DNA of 64,000 bases from Rhodococcus sp. W8901 (GCF_013348805.1 NZ_CP054690.1:4340001-4404000), one strand, 5' to 3'. Counted from the stretch's first letter, positions 8,791-18,383 are shown. The notes: a model not told the origin generated them from the sequence alone. A program made the numbers and translations.

Positions 8791-10184
8791 GCCCGGCCGT
8801 GAACCGGGGCCGACGACGTCGGTGGTCGGGCGCCTCCACGGTGACCGCGCTGGTTGCCCTGACGGCGACGATCGGCACAGGTGTGGGCGGGGCCGCCGTC
8901 CCGGCTCCGATCGATCCCGGCAAGCTGCCGGCGCGTACGCGACCGGCACCGTTGGCACCGACCGAGCAGCGCAACGCGTGCGCGACGGCACTGCCGATGA
9001 AGGAGAGCCCCGAGGTGCCGCTGCCGCAGCGCACCATGGACTTCGCGTCGGTGTGGCCGCTGACCCGCGGCGCCGGCCAGGTGATCGCGGTCATCGACAC
9101 CGGAGTGTCACGACACCCCCGGCTGCCACAGCTGACGGCGGGCGGCGACTACGTCTCGAACGGCGACGGGACCGGCGACTGCGATGCCCACGGCACCATC
9201 GTGGCCGGGCTGATCGCGGCCGCGCCCGTTCCCGGCTCCGGTTTCGCCGGAGGCGCACCGGACGCGCGGATCGTCACCATCCGCCAGTCCAGCGCCAACT
9301 TCTCCGAGGTCCGCCGCAACGAGGACCCGAACGACGTGCAGAACTCGAGTGGCTACGGCAACACCCAGACCATGGCGATGGCCGTGCGTGAGGCCGCGGA
9401 CGCGGGCGCGACCGTCATCAACATCTCGGAAGTGGCGTGCCGTTCGGCGGCGGACGGCATCGGCGATCAATCCCTCGGCGCCGCGGTCCAGTACGCGGCG
9501 ACCGTGAAGAACGCGGTCGTCGTCGCGGCCGCCGGAAACTACCAATCCGGCGGGTGCACCGCCCAGAACCCGCCGGCCGACCCCCTCGATCCGAACGCCG
9601 ATCCGTGGGATTCGGTATCCACCATCGCGACCCCGGCGTGGTACGACGACTATGTGCTGACCGTCGGATCGGTGGATCCGGACGGGTCGGCATCGAGCTT
9701 CAGCCTCGGCGGGCCCTGGGTGGACGTTGCGGCCCCCGGTACCGGCATCGTCTCGCTCAGCCCGGACGGGCGCGGTCAGACCAGCGCATGGTTGACCTCA
9801 CAGGGACAGCAGAGTCCTTTCGCCGGAACGAGTTTCGCCGCACCACTGGTCTCGGCCACCGTCGCCCTCGTCCGGGCCCGCTTCCCGCAGCTCACCGCAC
9901 AGCAGGTGATCGAGCGGATCGAGGCCACCGCGCACGCACCGGCCGAGGGGTGGAATCCCTTCGTCGGGCACGGCGTCGTCGACCCGGCCGCCGCCGTCAG
10001 TGCCGATCTTCCGCTCGACGGCGGCGCGGCCGGCGGACCCGTCTCGGCCCCGGTGGCGGCCCCGCAACCGGTCGAGGAGGACACGCGGCCGCGCACGGTG
10101 GCGCTGGCCGCGACCGGTGGGATCGTCGCGGTGGCGATGCTCGGCGTACTCGCCTCGTTTCCACTGCGCCGGCGGCGCAATTAA
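8787..10184 (+). CDS. mycP4: Mycosin, ESX-4 membrane-anchored subtilisin-like protease
   Basis: This 465-residue S8-family serine protease is anchored at the outer face of the membrane, where mycosins stabilise the ESX complex. It has an N-terminal signal segment (about 15-40). The catalytic triad is Asp104 (VIDTG), His135 (DAHGT) and Ser349 (GTSFAAP), with the oxyanion Asn251 in AAGN. A C-terminal membrane helix is followed by RRRRN. Insertions with cysteines typical of mycosins are present. The GTG at 8787 overlaps the eccD stop, which supports coupled translation. The gene converges on eccB with a 22-bp gap. Confidence 0.95.
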   Translation: MSPAVNRGRRRRWSGASTVTALVALTATIGTGVGGAAVPAPIDPGKLPARTRPAPLAPTEQRNACATALPMKESPEVPLPQRTMDFASVWPLTRGAGQVIAVIDTGVSRHPRLPQLTAGGDYVSNGDGTGDCDAHGTIVAGLIAAAPVPGSGFAGGAPDARIVTIRQSSANFSEVRRNEDPNDVQNSSGYGNTQTMAMAVREAADAGATVINISEVACRSAADGIGDQSLGAAVQYAATVKNAVVVAAAGNYQSGGCTAQNPPADPLDPNADPWDSVSTIATPAWYDDYVLTVGSVDPDGSASSFSLGGPWVDVAAPGTGIVSLSPDGRGQTSAWLTSQGQQSPFAGTSFAAPLVSATVALVRARFPQLTAQQVIERIEATAHAPAEGWNPFVGHGVVDPAAAVSADLPLDGGAAGGPVSAPVAAPQPVEEDTRPRTVALAATGGIVAVAMLGVLASFPLRRRRN

Positions 10185-10206
10185 CCGCAAGTAACTGCGG
10201 CGCCGG

Positions 10207-11682
10207 TCAGTTCCCCGCCGCGACCGGTGCAGGGTTGCTGTCGGGTGCGATGCCGTCGTGGGCGACGAGGGCTTCCTCGCGGCCGAGTGTCGGTCCGGGG
10301 GCGAGGAGTTCGACGATCCGCCACGGCGCCGGGGCGCCCGGGGTGTCGAAGCCGAGTGCCTTGGCCGCGTCGGCGTTCTTCACGCCGTACCGGACGCCGG
10401 TGTCCGCCACGAAGAACATGCCGCCCTTGCGGGAGCTGCCGGATTCGAGGCCGGTCGTCTGCACGAATCCGCTACTGCCGGGGCTCACGTACACCTCGTC
10501 GGCGTTGTCACCGGGCCCGTCCGCCTGTGCCAATCGGACGGTCCGCGCCTGGTCCGGGATCGGCAGGGCGCGGCCGGCCGAGACCGTGAGCACCGCGTCG
10601 ACCCGGCCGGACTCGTCACCCGCGGCGGCGCCCTGGGGAGTCCAGGTGAGGCAGCTGACCGGGTCGTCGGCCGCCTCCACGAGCCGCGGCGGGACGCTCG
10701 GGAAGGTCGAGACGTCGAGGCCGTGCACGGTGGGTACGTCGGCGAGGGCATCGGGCGTGACCGCGGCCATCTCCGACTGTCCCTGCGAGTCGGAGAACTG
10801 GATGAGGAACGCGGTCGCGGCGCTGATCTCCTGCACTCCGTCGCGCAACACCACGTAATAGTGGGCGTCGTCGCCGCGCATGACTTTGACGACAGAACCT
10901 ATTGTCCGTCCGGCCATTCCGAATGCCGGGGTGTTCCCAGCGTCCTCGATGTGGGGCGGCGTGATCGGCAGCGCCTCGGGGATCGCGTTGAGCATGCCCC
11001 GGCTGACCGGGCGTGGCCGCACACCTTCGAGTCCCAGGGCCCGGGCCACCGCCTGGTCGTTCAGGTCGATCGGAGCGCGGCGGCCGTCGTACACCAGGAA
11101 CGTCTCGTCGGAGTGGGATACCAGCAGCGCCTCGTCCGTGTCGAGTCGACCCGCGCGCTCGCTCCATGTCGGTTCGCCGACAGCCACCGTGGTTGTGACG
11201 GAACGGCTTCCGCCCGGCGCCACCGTGTCGCACACCGTCCAGGACTGTCCGTCGGCACCGCCGCCGTCGGGTAGCGCGGACGGTGCCCCGGGAATCCCGA
11301 CGAGGGCACCACGAGGGCGCGTGTCGATCTCGGATTCCTTGATCATCACCGGGCGGGCCGACTCCCCGATCACGAGCCGCGCCGACGCCAGATTCAACAC
11401 GGGGTGCAGCGTGCCGTTCGTGACGACAAACATTGCACCCGAACTCTTTCCGACGACGATCGAGGCGTCGCCGATCTTGTCCTGCGGCCGGATCAGCGCG
11501 AGAGCCGCGCACGCCGCAAGGCCGAGGCACGCCACGACCACACCGACCGCGAGCGCCCGCGACTGCGAGCGCATCGGGTCGTGCAGCATGCGCACGTCCC
11601 GCCGGACGAGCGCGTGTTCCATGCGACGAACCAGGAATCGATACCCGCTGACCTGCCATCGCGTAGTCGGCTGTGCTGCCAT
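10207..11682 (-). CDS. eccB4: ESX-4 core component EccB
   Basis: The 491-residue protein opens with the EccB signature: an N-terminal cytoplasmic helix (QPTTRWQVSGYRFLVRRMEHAL), one membrane segment (about 42-64) and a large periplasmic domain containing cysteines in VCDTV and SCLTW that would form the conserved disulfide. EccB forms the periplasmic part of the type VII membrane complex. It converges on mycP and diverges from eccE across 112 bp. The ATG at 11682 is preceded by GGGGGAGGGAAC, a good ribosome binding site. Confidence 0.95.
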   Translation of the reverse strand: MAAQPTTRWQVSGYRFLVRRMEHALVRRDVRMLHDPMRSQSRALAVGVVVACLGLAACAALALIRPQDKIGDASIVVGKSSGAMFVVTNGTLHPVLNLASARLVIGESARPVMIKESEIDTRPRGALVGIPGAPSALPDGGGADGQSWTVCDTVAPGGSRSVTTTVAVGEPTWSERAGRLDTDEALLVSHSDETFLVYDGRRAPIDLNDQAVARALGLEGVRPRPVSRGMLNAIPEALPITPPHIEDAGNTPAFGMAGRTIGSVVKVMRGDDAHYYVVLRDGVQEISAATAFLIQFSDSQGQSEMAAVTPDALADVPTVHGLDVSTFPSVPPRLVEAADDPVSCLTWTPQGAAAGDESGRVDAVLTVSAGRALPIPDQARTVRLAQADGPGDNADEVYVSPGSSGFVQTTGLESGSSRKGGMFFVADTGVRYGVKNADAAKALGFDTPGAPAPWRIVELLAPGPTLGREEALVAHDGIAPDSNPAPVAAGN

Positions 11683-11794
11683 GTTCCCTCCCCCATGAGG
11701 CGCACGCTACGGACCCACACAGTACAGTTCGCGTGAAAACACACTTCGGCGGTCGACTACTCGGTCCGTCTGGTTCAGGTATCGGGGAGGATCC

Positions 11795-13435
11795 GTGGAC
11801 CAATTCCGTGCCCGACGCCGTCGGCACACGCCCGCCGTACTGGTGGCGACCGTGATCGTCGCACAGGTTCTCGCGGCCGTCGCGTGCCTGCTCGCGCTGC
11901 TCGCCGGGCTGCCACTGTGGGCCGCGGTCGTCACAGCCGTCGTCGCCGGCGCCGTGATGTTCGTGCGGGTCGGTGGCCGCATGACGTTGTCCTGGGCCGA
12001 GGCGGCGTGGCTCTTCGTGCGCAACCGGCGGCCCGCCGCGGGGCACTCCGCGGACTTCCGTTCGCCCGGCGAGTCCGTGGGGTTGCACTGGGTCGACGGC
12101 CAGGTCCAGGCGGTCGTGGAACTGCTCCCACCGCAGCGGGGCTGGACCCGGATCACGCGCGAGACGTTCGATTCGGGCGAGCACGTTCCGGTTTCGGCCC
12201 TCGCCGACTGCCTCGAACAGCACGACGTCAGCCTGAGCGGAATCGACATCGTCAGCCACGGCAGTCGCGCGGTCTCCGGCACTCCGGCTGCCGACGTGTA
12301 CGACAGCCTCGTCGGACCACTGCCCGCCGCCGCGCAGCGCAGCGTGTGGATCGTCCTGCGCTTCGATGCGGCCGACCACGTGGAATCGATCGCCCGCAGG
12401 GGCGGCGGCGAGGAGGGTGCGTCGCGTACCGTGGCCGTCGCGGCACGTCGGGTGGTCCGGGCGCTCGCCGACGCCGGGTGCCGCTCACGCATCCTGACGG
12501 CGTCCGAGATCGAGTCGGCCGCGGCACGCATCTGCCGCGGTGTCCATCCGGTCGCGATGGACCAGGACTGGTCCCACGTGCCGTTGCCGGGGGTGTTCAA
12601 CGTCGGCAACGCAGTCGATCCCGGACATCTCTCACGGGAGGTGCTCACCGCCGTGTGGGCGGCGCCGAGTCTCGGGACCACCGTGGCAGTTCGCCTGCGC
12701 CCGTCGGACAGACCGAGATCCGTGCGGGCCGGCGCAGCCTTCCGGCGGACGGTACGGAGCGCACCGGAACGTCTCGGCATTCCCGGCACGATCTCGATGC
12801 AGGGTCGCCACCGCGACGCCCTGTTGTCGCACCTGCCCACGTCCTCGCCCGAACTCGACGGCCTGACGCCGATGTCCGAGTTCGACCGGGCGGATCTCGA
12901 CGCACTCGCACTGCCCGTCGCGGGCTGCGGCCAGCTCGTGGGCTCCGACGCACACGGGCACGCGGTGACGGCCCGAGTCACCGGACGCGGCGTCGGCGAC
13001 GTGTACATCGCCGGCGAGCTGTATCTGGCTCAGCAAATGGTCTTCCGGGCGGTCGCGACCGGCGCCCGCGTCCTGGTCCACACCGATCGCCCACACGCGT
13101 GGGCGACGCTGATCGGTACCGTCGCAACCCCGACCCGACTACGCGCGGCGGCCGAATCCTCGTGGTCCGATACGGGATTCGACACGATCGTCGTGGACGG
13201 CGTCCCGGCCCCGCCTACGCGGGCCGGCGTCACGACCATCCATCTCCACAGCCATCCGCAGCAGTGGCCGTCGACGGCCCCGCACCTGACGATCGTGCAG
13301 CCGGGAGCGGCCGGCGATCGGGTGGTGCTGACCACCGGCGACCGCCACGTCGAACTGGCGTTGGTAACGATCTCGTCCGAGACCGCATTCATCGGGCACG
13401 GACGCACCCCCGCGGGACTGGCCGCCGCCCGTTGA
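11795..13435 (+). CDS. eccE4: Type VII secretion protein EccE
   Basis: The 546-residue protein has two N-terminal membrane helices (about 13-37 and 41-58), then a cytoplasmic domain beginning VGGRMTLSWAEAAWLFVRN, a typical EccE arrangement. EccE lies at the periphery of the ESX membrane complex. The M. tuberculosis ESX-4 locus lacks eccE, while other Actinobacteria keep it, so this appears to be the fuller ancestral ESX-4 version. The GTG at 11795 has a strong GGGGAGG site 5 nt upstream. Its stop is 3 bp from the convergent FMN reductase gene. Confidence 0.88.
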   Translation: MDQFRARRRRHTPAVLVATVIVAQVLAAVACLLALLAGLPLWAAVVTAVVAGAVMFVRVGGRMTLSWAEAAWLFVRNRRPAAGHSADFRSPGESVGLHWVDGQVQAVVELLPPQRGWTRITRETFDSGEHVPVSALADCLEQHDVSLSGIDIVSHGSRAVSGTPAADVYDSLVGPLPAAAQRSVWIVLRFDAADHVESIARRGGGEEGASRTVAVAARRVVRALADAGCRSRILTASEIESAAARICRGVHPVAMDQDWSHVPLPGVFNVGNAVDPGHLSREVLTAVWAAPSLGTTVAVRLRPSDRPRSVRAGAAFRRTVRSAPERLGIPGTISMQGRHRDALLSHLPTSSPELDGLTPMSEFDRADLDALALPVAGCGQLVGSDAHGHAVTARVTGRGVGDVYIAGELYLAQQMVFRAVATGARVLVHTDRPHAWATLIGTVATPTRLRAAAESSWSDTGFDTIVVDGVPAPPTRAGVTTIHLHSHPQQWPSTAPHLTIVQPGAAGDRVVLTTGDRHVELALVTISSETAFIGHGRTPAGLAAAR

Positions 13436-13438
13436 CCG

Positions 13439-13996
13439 TCAGCCCGGATACGGTCTCCGCTCGCGCTGTGACCGGAGGGCGTCGGCCCACCACTCCAGCT
13501 GCGTGAGCATCCGCTCGGCGGCATCGTTCGCGGCGCCGTCGTCCGGGTCGAAATGTTTGCGGGCCTGGTGAAAACTGACGGCCTCCCGGATCGACACCAT
13601 GTGCACTTCGGCCACGACCTGACGAAGTTGCTCCACTGCGCGCAGCCCGCCCGACATTCCGCCGTACGCGACGAACCCGATCGGTTTGGCCCGCCACTCG
13701 TACTTGACCGTGTCCAGCGCGGTCTTGAGCGCCGCCGGGTATCCGTGGTTGTACTCGCTCGTCACCACCACGAACGCATCGGCGTTCCCGATACGTTCGG
13801 TGAACCGCTCGACGTCGGACGTGTGCGAAAGATCCTGGGGCAGAGCCGCATCTGCGAGATCGAGGACGGAGGTGTCGAAGGCGTCGCGCACACGGGCCCG
13901 CTCGACGAACCAGTCCACGACCACCGGCGCGAACCGCCCGGCGCGGACACTGCCCACGATCACTTCCAGTCGCAGCGGCCGGATCGGTTCGGTCAT
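13439..13996 (-). CDS. NAD(P)H-dependent FMN reductase (flavodoxin-like)
   Basis: This 185-residue cytoplasmic protein belongs to the NADPH-dependent FMN reductase family. An N-terminal GSVRAGRFAP loop would bind the FMN phosphate. SEYNHGYPAALKTALD and GFVAYGGMSGG are the two further flavin-contacting segments of the family. Such enzymes reduce flavins or quinones, and the substrate cannot be told from sequence. The ATG at 13996 has GGGAG 7 nt upstream. It lies 33 bp downstream of the TetR gene on the same strand, so the two may be co-transcribed and co-regulated with the divergent acyl-CoA dehydrogenase. Confidence 0.9.
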   Translation of the reverse strand: MTEPIRPLRLEVIVGSVRAGRFAPVVVDWFVERARVRDAFDTSVLDLADAALPQDLSHTSDVERFTERIGNADAFVVVTSEYNHGYPAALKTALDTVKYEWRAKPIGFVAYGGMSGGLRAVEQLRQVVAEVHMVSIREAVSFHQARKHFDPDDGAANDAAERMLTQLEWWADALRSQRERRPYPG

Positions 13997-14035
13997 CGGC
14001 ACACTCCCTTCCCGGTCCGATCCTAGAGCGCGCGG

Positions 14036-14605
14036 TCAGAGTCCGCGGGTCAGCAGGATCGCCAGCTCCTGGTAGGCCTGGGCGTCGTCGAGGCCGGTCG
14101 AGGCCGCCACCTGACGCTGCTGGATCCGCACCATCGCGGCCGCCGCGATGTCGCCGACGAACGCCGCGTGCGCGTCGCGAAGTTCGGCGGCGGCGACGCC
14201 CTCGGTGATGAGTTCCTGCACCCGACGCGCCGCGAACCGCGTGTTGCGCTCGTACACCTCGCGCGCCGCCGAGTCACCCGCGAGATCCTCCATGAACCGC
14301 GCCGACGCCGGCCGCAGCTGTTCCCCCACCGCCTCCAGGTACATCCGGATCCGTTCGCGGGCACCGACTGCACCGGCGAGGCTCGCCTCGACCCGGTCTG
14401 TAGCGCCTCGGAAGAAGTGCACCGTAGCCGCCCGCACCAGCTGTTCCTTGCTGTCGGCAAGCCGATACAACGTGGACTTGGAGCAGTGCAGGCGTGCCGC
14501 GAGATCGTCGAGCGTGAGGTGCGCGAACCCCTCCACGAGGATGAGATCCACGAGCGCGTCGAACAGCGCGAGGCGTCGCGCCGTCATCTTCACCGGGGTT
14601 GCCAT
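14036..14605 (-). CDS. TetR-family transcriptional regulator
   Basis: The 189-residue protein has an N-terminal TetR helix-turn-helix (about 27-57, LTLDDLAARLHCSKSTLYR) and a variable all-helical ligand-binding C-terminal domain. It is divergent from an acyl-CoA dehydrogenase gene, with only 70 bp between the starts. That spacer holds a perfect palindrome (14617-14626), consistent with autoregulation and control of the dehydrogenase, possibly responding to an acyl-CoA. The ligand is inferred from context only. Confidence 0.9.
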   Translation of the reverse strand: MATPVKMTARRLALFDALVDLILVEGFAHLTLDDLAARLHCSKSTLYRLADSKEQLVRAATVHFFRGATDRVEASLAGAVGARERIRMYLEAVGEQLRPASARFMEDLAGDSAAREVYERNTRFAARRVQELITEGVAAAELRDAHAAFVGDIAAAAMVRIQQRQVAASTGLDDAQAYQELAILLTRGL

Positions 14606-14614
14606 ACGCGAAAC

Positions 14615-14640
14615 AGTACTGCAGTATCGATCTCAGTACT
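14615..14640. promoter_or_regulatory. Probable TetR operator in divergent promoter
   Basis: The 70-bp spacer between the TetR gene and the acyl-CoA dehydrogenase contains the perfect 10-bp palindrome TACTGCAGTA (14617-14626), flanked by two copies of AGTACT (14615-14620 and 14635-14640), itself a palindrome. The overlapping symmetric elements fit binding of a TetR dimer or pair of dimers. No experimental support is available. Confidence 0.5.
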
Positions 14641-14675
14641 ACTTTCCGCTCTCGGTCCACCATGAGGAGACCACC

Positions 14676-15818
14676 GTGCCCGTCGAACGCCTGCTGCCCA
14701 CCCAGGAAGCCCACGACCTGATCGACCTCACCCGCGAGGTCGCCGACAAGGTGCTGGCGCCGATCGTCGACGAACACGAGAAGAACGAGACGTTCCCCGA
14801 CGGCGTCTTCCCCGCCCTCGGCCGTGCCGGACTGCTGAGCCTGCCGTACCCCGAGGAGTTCGGCGGCGGCGACCAACCCTACGAGGTGTACCTGCAGGTC
14901 CTCGAGGAGATCGCGGCCCGATGGGCGGCCGTGGCCGTCGCGACCAGCGTGCACAGCCTGTCGTGCTTCGCGCTCGCCACCCACGGCACCGACGACCAGA
15001 AGGCGAAGTGGCTGCCCGACATGCTCGGCGGCGAGACCATCGGCGCCTACAGCCTCTCCGAACCCCAGGCCGGCTCCGACGCCGCGGCGCTGACGTGCCG
15101 GGCCACCGAAGTGGACGGCGGATTCCGGATCAACGGCAGCAAGGCGTGGATCACCAACGGCGGTCGGGCGGACTTCTACACCCTGTTCGCCCGCACGAGC
15201 GACGAAGGCGCCCGCGGCATCTCGTGCTTCCTCGTTCCGAAGGGCACCGAGGGACTGAGCTTCGGCAAGCCGGAGGAGAAGATGGGCCTGCGCGCGGTCC
15301 CCACCACCGCCGCACACTACGACGACGCCTTCGTCCCCGGCGAGCGACTGATCGGCAAGACCGGACAGGGCCTGCCCATCGCGTTCAGCGCGCTGGACTC
15401 GGGCCGCCTCGGCATCGCTGCGGTGGCGGTCGGACTCGCGCAGGGCGCCCTCGACGACGCCGTCGCATACGCCAAGGAGCGCAAGGCTTTCGGCAAGCGA
15501 ATCATCGACCACCAGGGTCTGGGCTTCGTGCTCGCCGACATGGCGGCCGCCGTCGACTCGGCCCGCGCCACCTACATCGACGCCGCCCGCCGCCGCGACG
15601 CCGGTCTGCCCTACTCCCGGAATGCCTCCGTCGCGAAGCTCGTCGCGACCGATGCGGCCATGAAGGTCACAACCGACGCGGTCCAGGTGTTCGGCGGCTA
15701 CGGCTACACCCAGGACTTCCCCGTCGAGCGGTACATGCGCGAAGCGAAGATCACGCAGATCTTCGAGGGCACCAACCAGATTCAGCGACTGGTCATCGCC
15801 CGCCAGCTCGCGGGCTGA
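14676..15818 (+). CDS. Acyl-CoA dehydrogenase
   Basis: The 380-residue flavoenzyme introduces an alpha-beta double bond into acyl-CoA. FAD- and substrate-binding segments are visible: YSLSEPQAGSDAAAL, GSKAWITNGG and the C-terminal VFGGYGYTQDFPVERYMREAKI. The following IFEGTNQIQR carries the catalytic Glu position of the family. The frame is open upstream, but the GTG at 14676 with GAGGAG 6 nt before it gives the normal family length. It is divergent from a TetR regulator and convergent, with 3 bp spacing, on truA. Acyl chain specificity cannot be read from the sequence. Confidence 0.95.
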   Translation: MPVERLLPTQEAHDLIDLTREVADKVLAPIVDEHEKNETFPDGVFPALGRAGLLSLPYPEEFGGGDQPYEVYLQVLEEIAARWAAVAVATSVHSLSCFALATHGTDDQKAKWLPDMLGGETIGAYSLSEPQAGSDAAALTCRATEVDGGFRINGSKAWITNGGRADFYTLFARTSDEGARGISCFLVPKGTEGLSFGKPEEKMGLRAVPTTAAHYDDAFVPGERLIGKTGQGLPIAFSALDSGRLGIAAVAVGLAQGALDDAVAYAKERKAFGKRIIDHQGLGFVLADMAAAVDSARATYIDAARRRDAGLPYSRNASVAKLVATDAAMKVTTDAVQVFGGYGYTQDFPVERYMREAKITQIFEGTNQIQRLVIARQLAG

Positions 15819-15821
15819 CGC

Positions 15822-16712
15822 TCAGCCGCCGCAACATCCGAGGCTGCCCGGATCGATCGCACTGCGCGTCTCCCGGGTGGCCTCGTTGCGTGCGGCGAGA
15901 TCCTCGTCGGCGGGATAGTCGACCCGGACCAGCGAAAGTCCGTGTGCCGGAGCGACGGCCACTGCGCTGGCACGTTCACGCTCGGAGAGCAGACCCGCCA
16001 TCCAGTCGACCGTGCGACGGCCCTCGCCGACTGCCAGCGCGGCGCCGACCAGACTGCGCACCATCGACCAGCAGAAAGCGTCGGCGGTGACGAACGCCGT
16101 CAACTCGTGACCCGATTGCTCCCAATCGAAGCGCTGGAGTTCGCGCACCGTTGTCGCGCCCTCCCGCCGCTTGCAGAACGCGGCGAAGTCGTGCAGCCCT
16201 AGCAGCCGCGACGACGCCGCCCGCATCGCGTCGACGTCCACATTCTTCGGCCACGCGACCGTATCGCGGGCCCGCAACGGATCGACGCCGTACGGTGCCG
16301 TCGTGAGGCGGTACTCGTAGTGTCGGCGGATCGCGGAGAACCGCGCATCGAAGTGCTCTGGCGCAAAGGAGACGTTCTTGACCCGCACGTCGCGCGGGAG
16401 GAAACGGGCCAGGCGCCGGACCAGTCGCGACGGATCGTCCGGAATCATGTCGGCCGGCACGTCGACGTGCGCGACCTGGCCGCTCGCGTGCACGCCGGCG
16501 TCGGTGCGACCGGCGACCGTGAGCAGAACAGGGGTGCGCACGATCGCACTGAGCTTCTCCTCGATCTCGCCGCACACCGTGCGGCGGCCGGGCTGACGCG
16601 CCCACCCGGAGAAGTCGGTGCCGTCGTACGAGATGTCGAGCCGCAATCGAACGAACCCGCCGTCCCCAGAGGGAACGACGGGTTCGTTCGATTCAGCATG
16701 TGCCGAAACCAA
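15822..16712 (-). CDS. truA: tRNA pseudouridine(38-40) synthase TruA
   Basis: The 296-residue enzyme isomerises uridines 38-40 in the tRNA anticodon arm. Its core begins [17 protein letters not shown]. The catalytic Asp is in [10 protein letters not shown] (residue 71), and the family's [15 protein letters not shown] segment follows. The TTG at 16712 is supported by AAGGA 9 nt upstream, inside the last codons of rplQ. A second in-frame TTG at 16646 would remove 22 residues. The first 22 codons overlap a 23-bp hairpin (16645-16693), which is unusual. The C-terminus ends GCCGG. It follows rplQ, as in other mycobacteria-like genomes. Confidence 0.93.
   Translation of the reverse strand: MVSAHAESNEPVVPSGDGGFVRLRLDISYDGTDFSGWARQPGRRTVCGEIEEKLSAIVRTPVLLTVAGRTDAGVHASGQVAHVDVPADMIPDDPSRLVRRLARFLPRDVRVKNVSFAPEHFDARFSAIRRHYEYRLTTAPYGVDPLRARDTVAWPKNVDVDAMRAASSRLLGLHDFAAFCKRREGATTVRELQRFDWEQSGHELTAFVTADAFCWSMVRSLVGAALAVGEGRRTVDWMAGLLSERERASAVAVAPAHGLSLVRVDYPADEDLAARNEATRETRSAIDPGSLGCCGG
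16645..16693 (-). terminator. 23-bp hairpin overlapping the truA N-terminal codons
   Basis: The arms 16645-16667 and 16671-16693 pair along 23 positions with a 3-nt loop. The only two non-Watson-Crick positions are G-U wobbles in the minus-strand RNA (they would be C-A mismatches on the plus strand), so the structure suits transcripts coming from rplQ. No U-tract follows. It lies 25 nt beyond the rplQ stop, and could be a partial terminator, RNA stabiliser or processing site between rplQ and truA. Confidence 0.65.
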
Positions 16713-16717
16713 GTGGA

Positions 16718-17263
16718 CTAGTCCTTCTTGGCCTCGTCGGCGTCGGCTGCGGTCGCGGTCTCGTCTTCGACGGCCTCGATCACTGCGTCTGCGTTCTCGA
16801 CCTCTGCCTCGGTGGCGTCGGCCTCGACGGCCTCCACCACGTTCTCCTCGGCGGGGGCCTGCGAAGCCGCAACGCGACGAGCGCGGTCGGCCTCGGAGGT
16901 GACCGTCTTCTCCTGGACGAGCTCGATGATTGCCATCGGAGCGTTGTCGCCCTTACGGGGAATGGTCTTGATGATGCGGGTGTATCCGCCATTGCGGTCG
17001 GCGTAGAACGGACCGATCTCCGCGAACAGGGTGTGCACGACATCCTTGTTGCGGATCACCTTGAGAACCTCACGACGGTGCGCCAGGGTTCCAGCCTTGG
17101 CATGCGTCACGAGCTTCTCGGCGTACGGACGCAGGGCCTTGGCCTTGGCCTCCGTGGTGGTGATTCGGCCGTGCTCGAAAAGAGCAGTCGCCAGGTTGGC
17201 GAAGATCGCCTTCTGGTGCGACGCCGACCCGCCGAAGCGGGCACCCTTCTTGGGCTTGGGCAT
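16718..17263 (-). CDS. rplQ: 50S ribosomal protein L17
   Basis: The protein has 181 residues. The N-terminal ~118 residues are the L17 core, beginning [19 protein letters not shown] and containing [22 protein letters not shown] 60-residue Ala/Glu/Asp-rich acidic tail follows, typical of high-GC actinobacteria and absent from the ~127-residue E. coli L17. The ATG at 17263 has AGAGGAG upstream; an upstream in-frame ATG at 17293 lacks such a site. It follows rpoA by 55 bp and is the last ribosomal gene of the infA-rplQ block. Confidence 0.97.
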   Translation of the reverse strand: MPKPKKGARFGGSASHQKAIFANLATALFEHGRITTTEAKAKALRPYAEKLVTHAKAGTLAHRREVLKVIRNKDVVHTLFAEIGPFYADRNGGYTRIIKTIPRKGDNAPMAIIELVQEKTVTSEADRARRVAASQAPAEENVVEAVEADATEAEVENADAVIEAVEDETATAADADEAKKD

Positions 17264-17318
17264 TGGAGCTCCTCTAGGGCTCGCCCAGCACATTTGCCCA
17301 TGTGCCGGGGGCTACGGG

Positions 17319-18383
17319 TTAAAGCTGTTCGGTCTCGGCGTAGTCCTGCTCGGTCCCGTCAGCGTCGCTGAAGGAACCGGCATCCGTGTCGCTCCACGTC
17401 CCGGTGGCGGCGTCGTAGCCGGCAACGGTGGTGGGGTCGAAGGACGCAGGGCTGTCCTTGAGGGCGAGGCCGAGCGAATGGAGCTTGACCTTCACCTCGT
17501 CGATGGACTTCTGTCCGAAATTGCGGATGTCCAGCAGATCGGACTCGGTACGACCAACCAGCTCGCCGACGGTGTGAACACCCTCGCGCTTGAGGCAGTT
17601 GTAGGAACGGACCGTGAGGTCCAGATCCTCGATGGGGAGTCCGAAGGAAGCGATGTGATCGGCCTCGGCGGGCGAGGGTCCGATCTCGATGCCTTCTGCT
17701 TCGACGTTCAGCTCACGGGCCAGGCCGAAGAGCTCAACCAGGGTCTTGCCCGCCGAAGCGAGCGCATCCCGAGCGGTGATGGAATTCTTGGTCTCGACGT
17801 CGAGAATCAACCGATCGAAGTCGGTGCGCTGCTCGACGCGAGTGGCCTCCACCTTGTAGGTGACCTTGAGCACCGGCGAGTAGATCGAGTCGACCGGGAT
17901 ACGGCCGATCTCGGCGCCGGACGCCTTGTTCTGGACGGCGGGGACGTAGCCGCGACCGCGCTCGACAACGAGCTCGATCTCCAGCTTGCCCTTGTCGTTC
18001 AGGGTGGCGATGTGCAGATCCGGGTTGTTGACCGTGACACCTGCCGGCGGAACGATGTCGCCTGCAGTCACGGCACCGGGGCCCTGCTTGCGGACGTACA
18101 TGGTGACCGGCTCGTCCTCTTCGGAGCTCACGACCAGGCCCTTGAGGTTCAGGATGATGTCGGTGACATCTTCCTTCACACCCGGGACGGTGGTGAACTC
18201 GTGCAGGACGCCGTCGATACGGATGCTGGTGACAGCAGCGCCGGGGATCGACGACAGCAGGGTGCGGCGCAGCGAATTGCCGAGGGTGTACCCGAAGCCT
18301 GGCTCGAGGGGCTCGATGACGAACTTCGAGCGGTTTTCAGCGATGACCTCTTCGGTCAGCGTGGGTCGCTGAGAAATGAGCAT
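17319..18383 (-). CDS. rpoA: RNA polymerase alpha subunit
   Basis: The 354-residue protein has an N-terminal dimerisation and assembly domain (about 1-230, with [15 protein letters not shown]). A linker leads to the C-terminal DNA- and activator-binding domain (about 250-310, [18 protein letters not shown] and [10 protein letters not shown]), followed by an acidic tail of about 40 residues. The ATG at 18383 has a near-perfect AGGAGG. It is separated from rpsD by a 16-bp UUCG hairpin, so alpha-subunit expression may be adjusted relative to the upstream ribosomal genes. Confidence 0.98.
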   Translation of the reverse strand: MLISQRPTLTEEVIAENRSKFVIEPLEPGFGYTLGNSLRRTLLSSIPGAAVTSIRIDGVLHEFTTVPGVKEDVTDIILNLKGLVVSSEEDEPVTMYVRKQGPGAVTAGDIVPPAGVTVNNPDLHIATLNDKGKLEIELVVERGRGYVPAVQNKASGAEIGRIPVDSIYSPVLKVTYKVEATRVEQRTDFDRLILDVETKNSITARDALASAGKTLVELFGLARELNVEAEGIEIGPSPAEADHIASFGLPIEDLDLTVRSYNCLKREGVHTVGELVGRTESDLLDIRNFGQKSIDEVKVKLHSLGLALKDSPASFDPTTVAGYDAATGTWSDTDAGSFSDADGTEQDYAETEQL

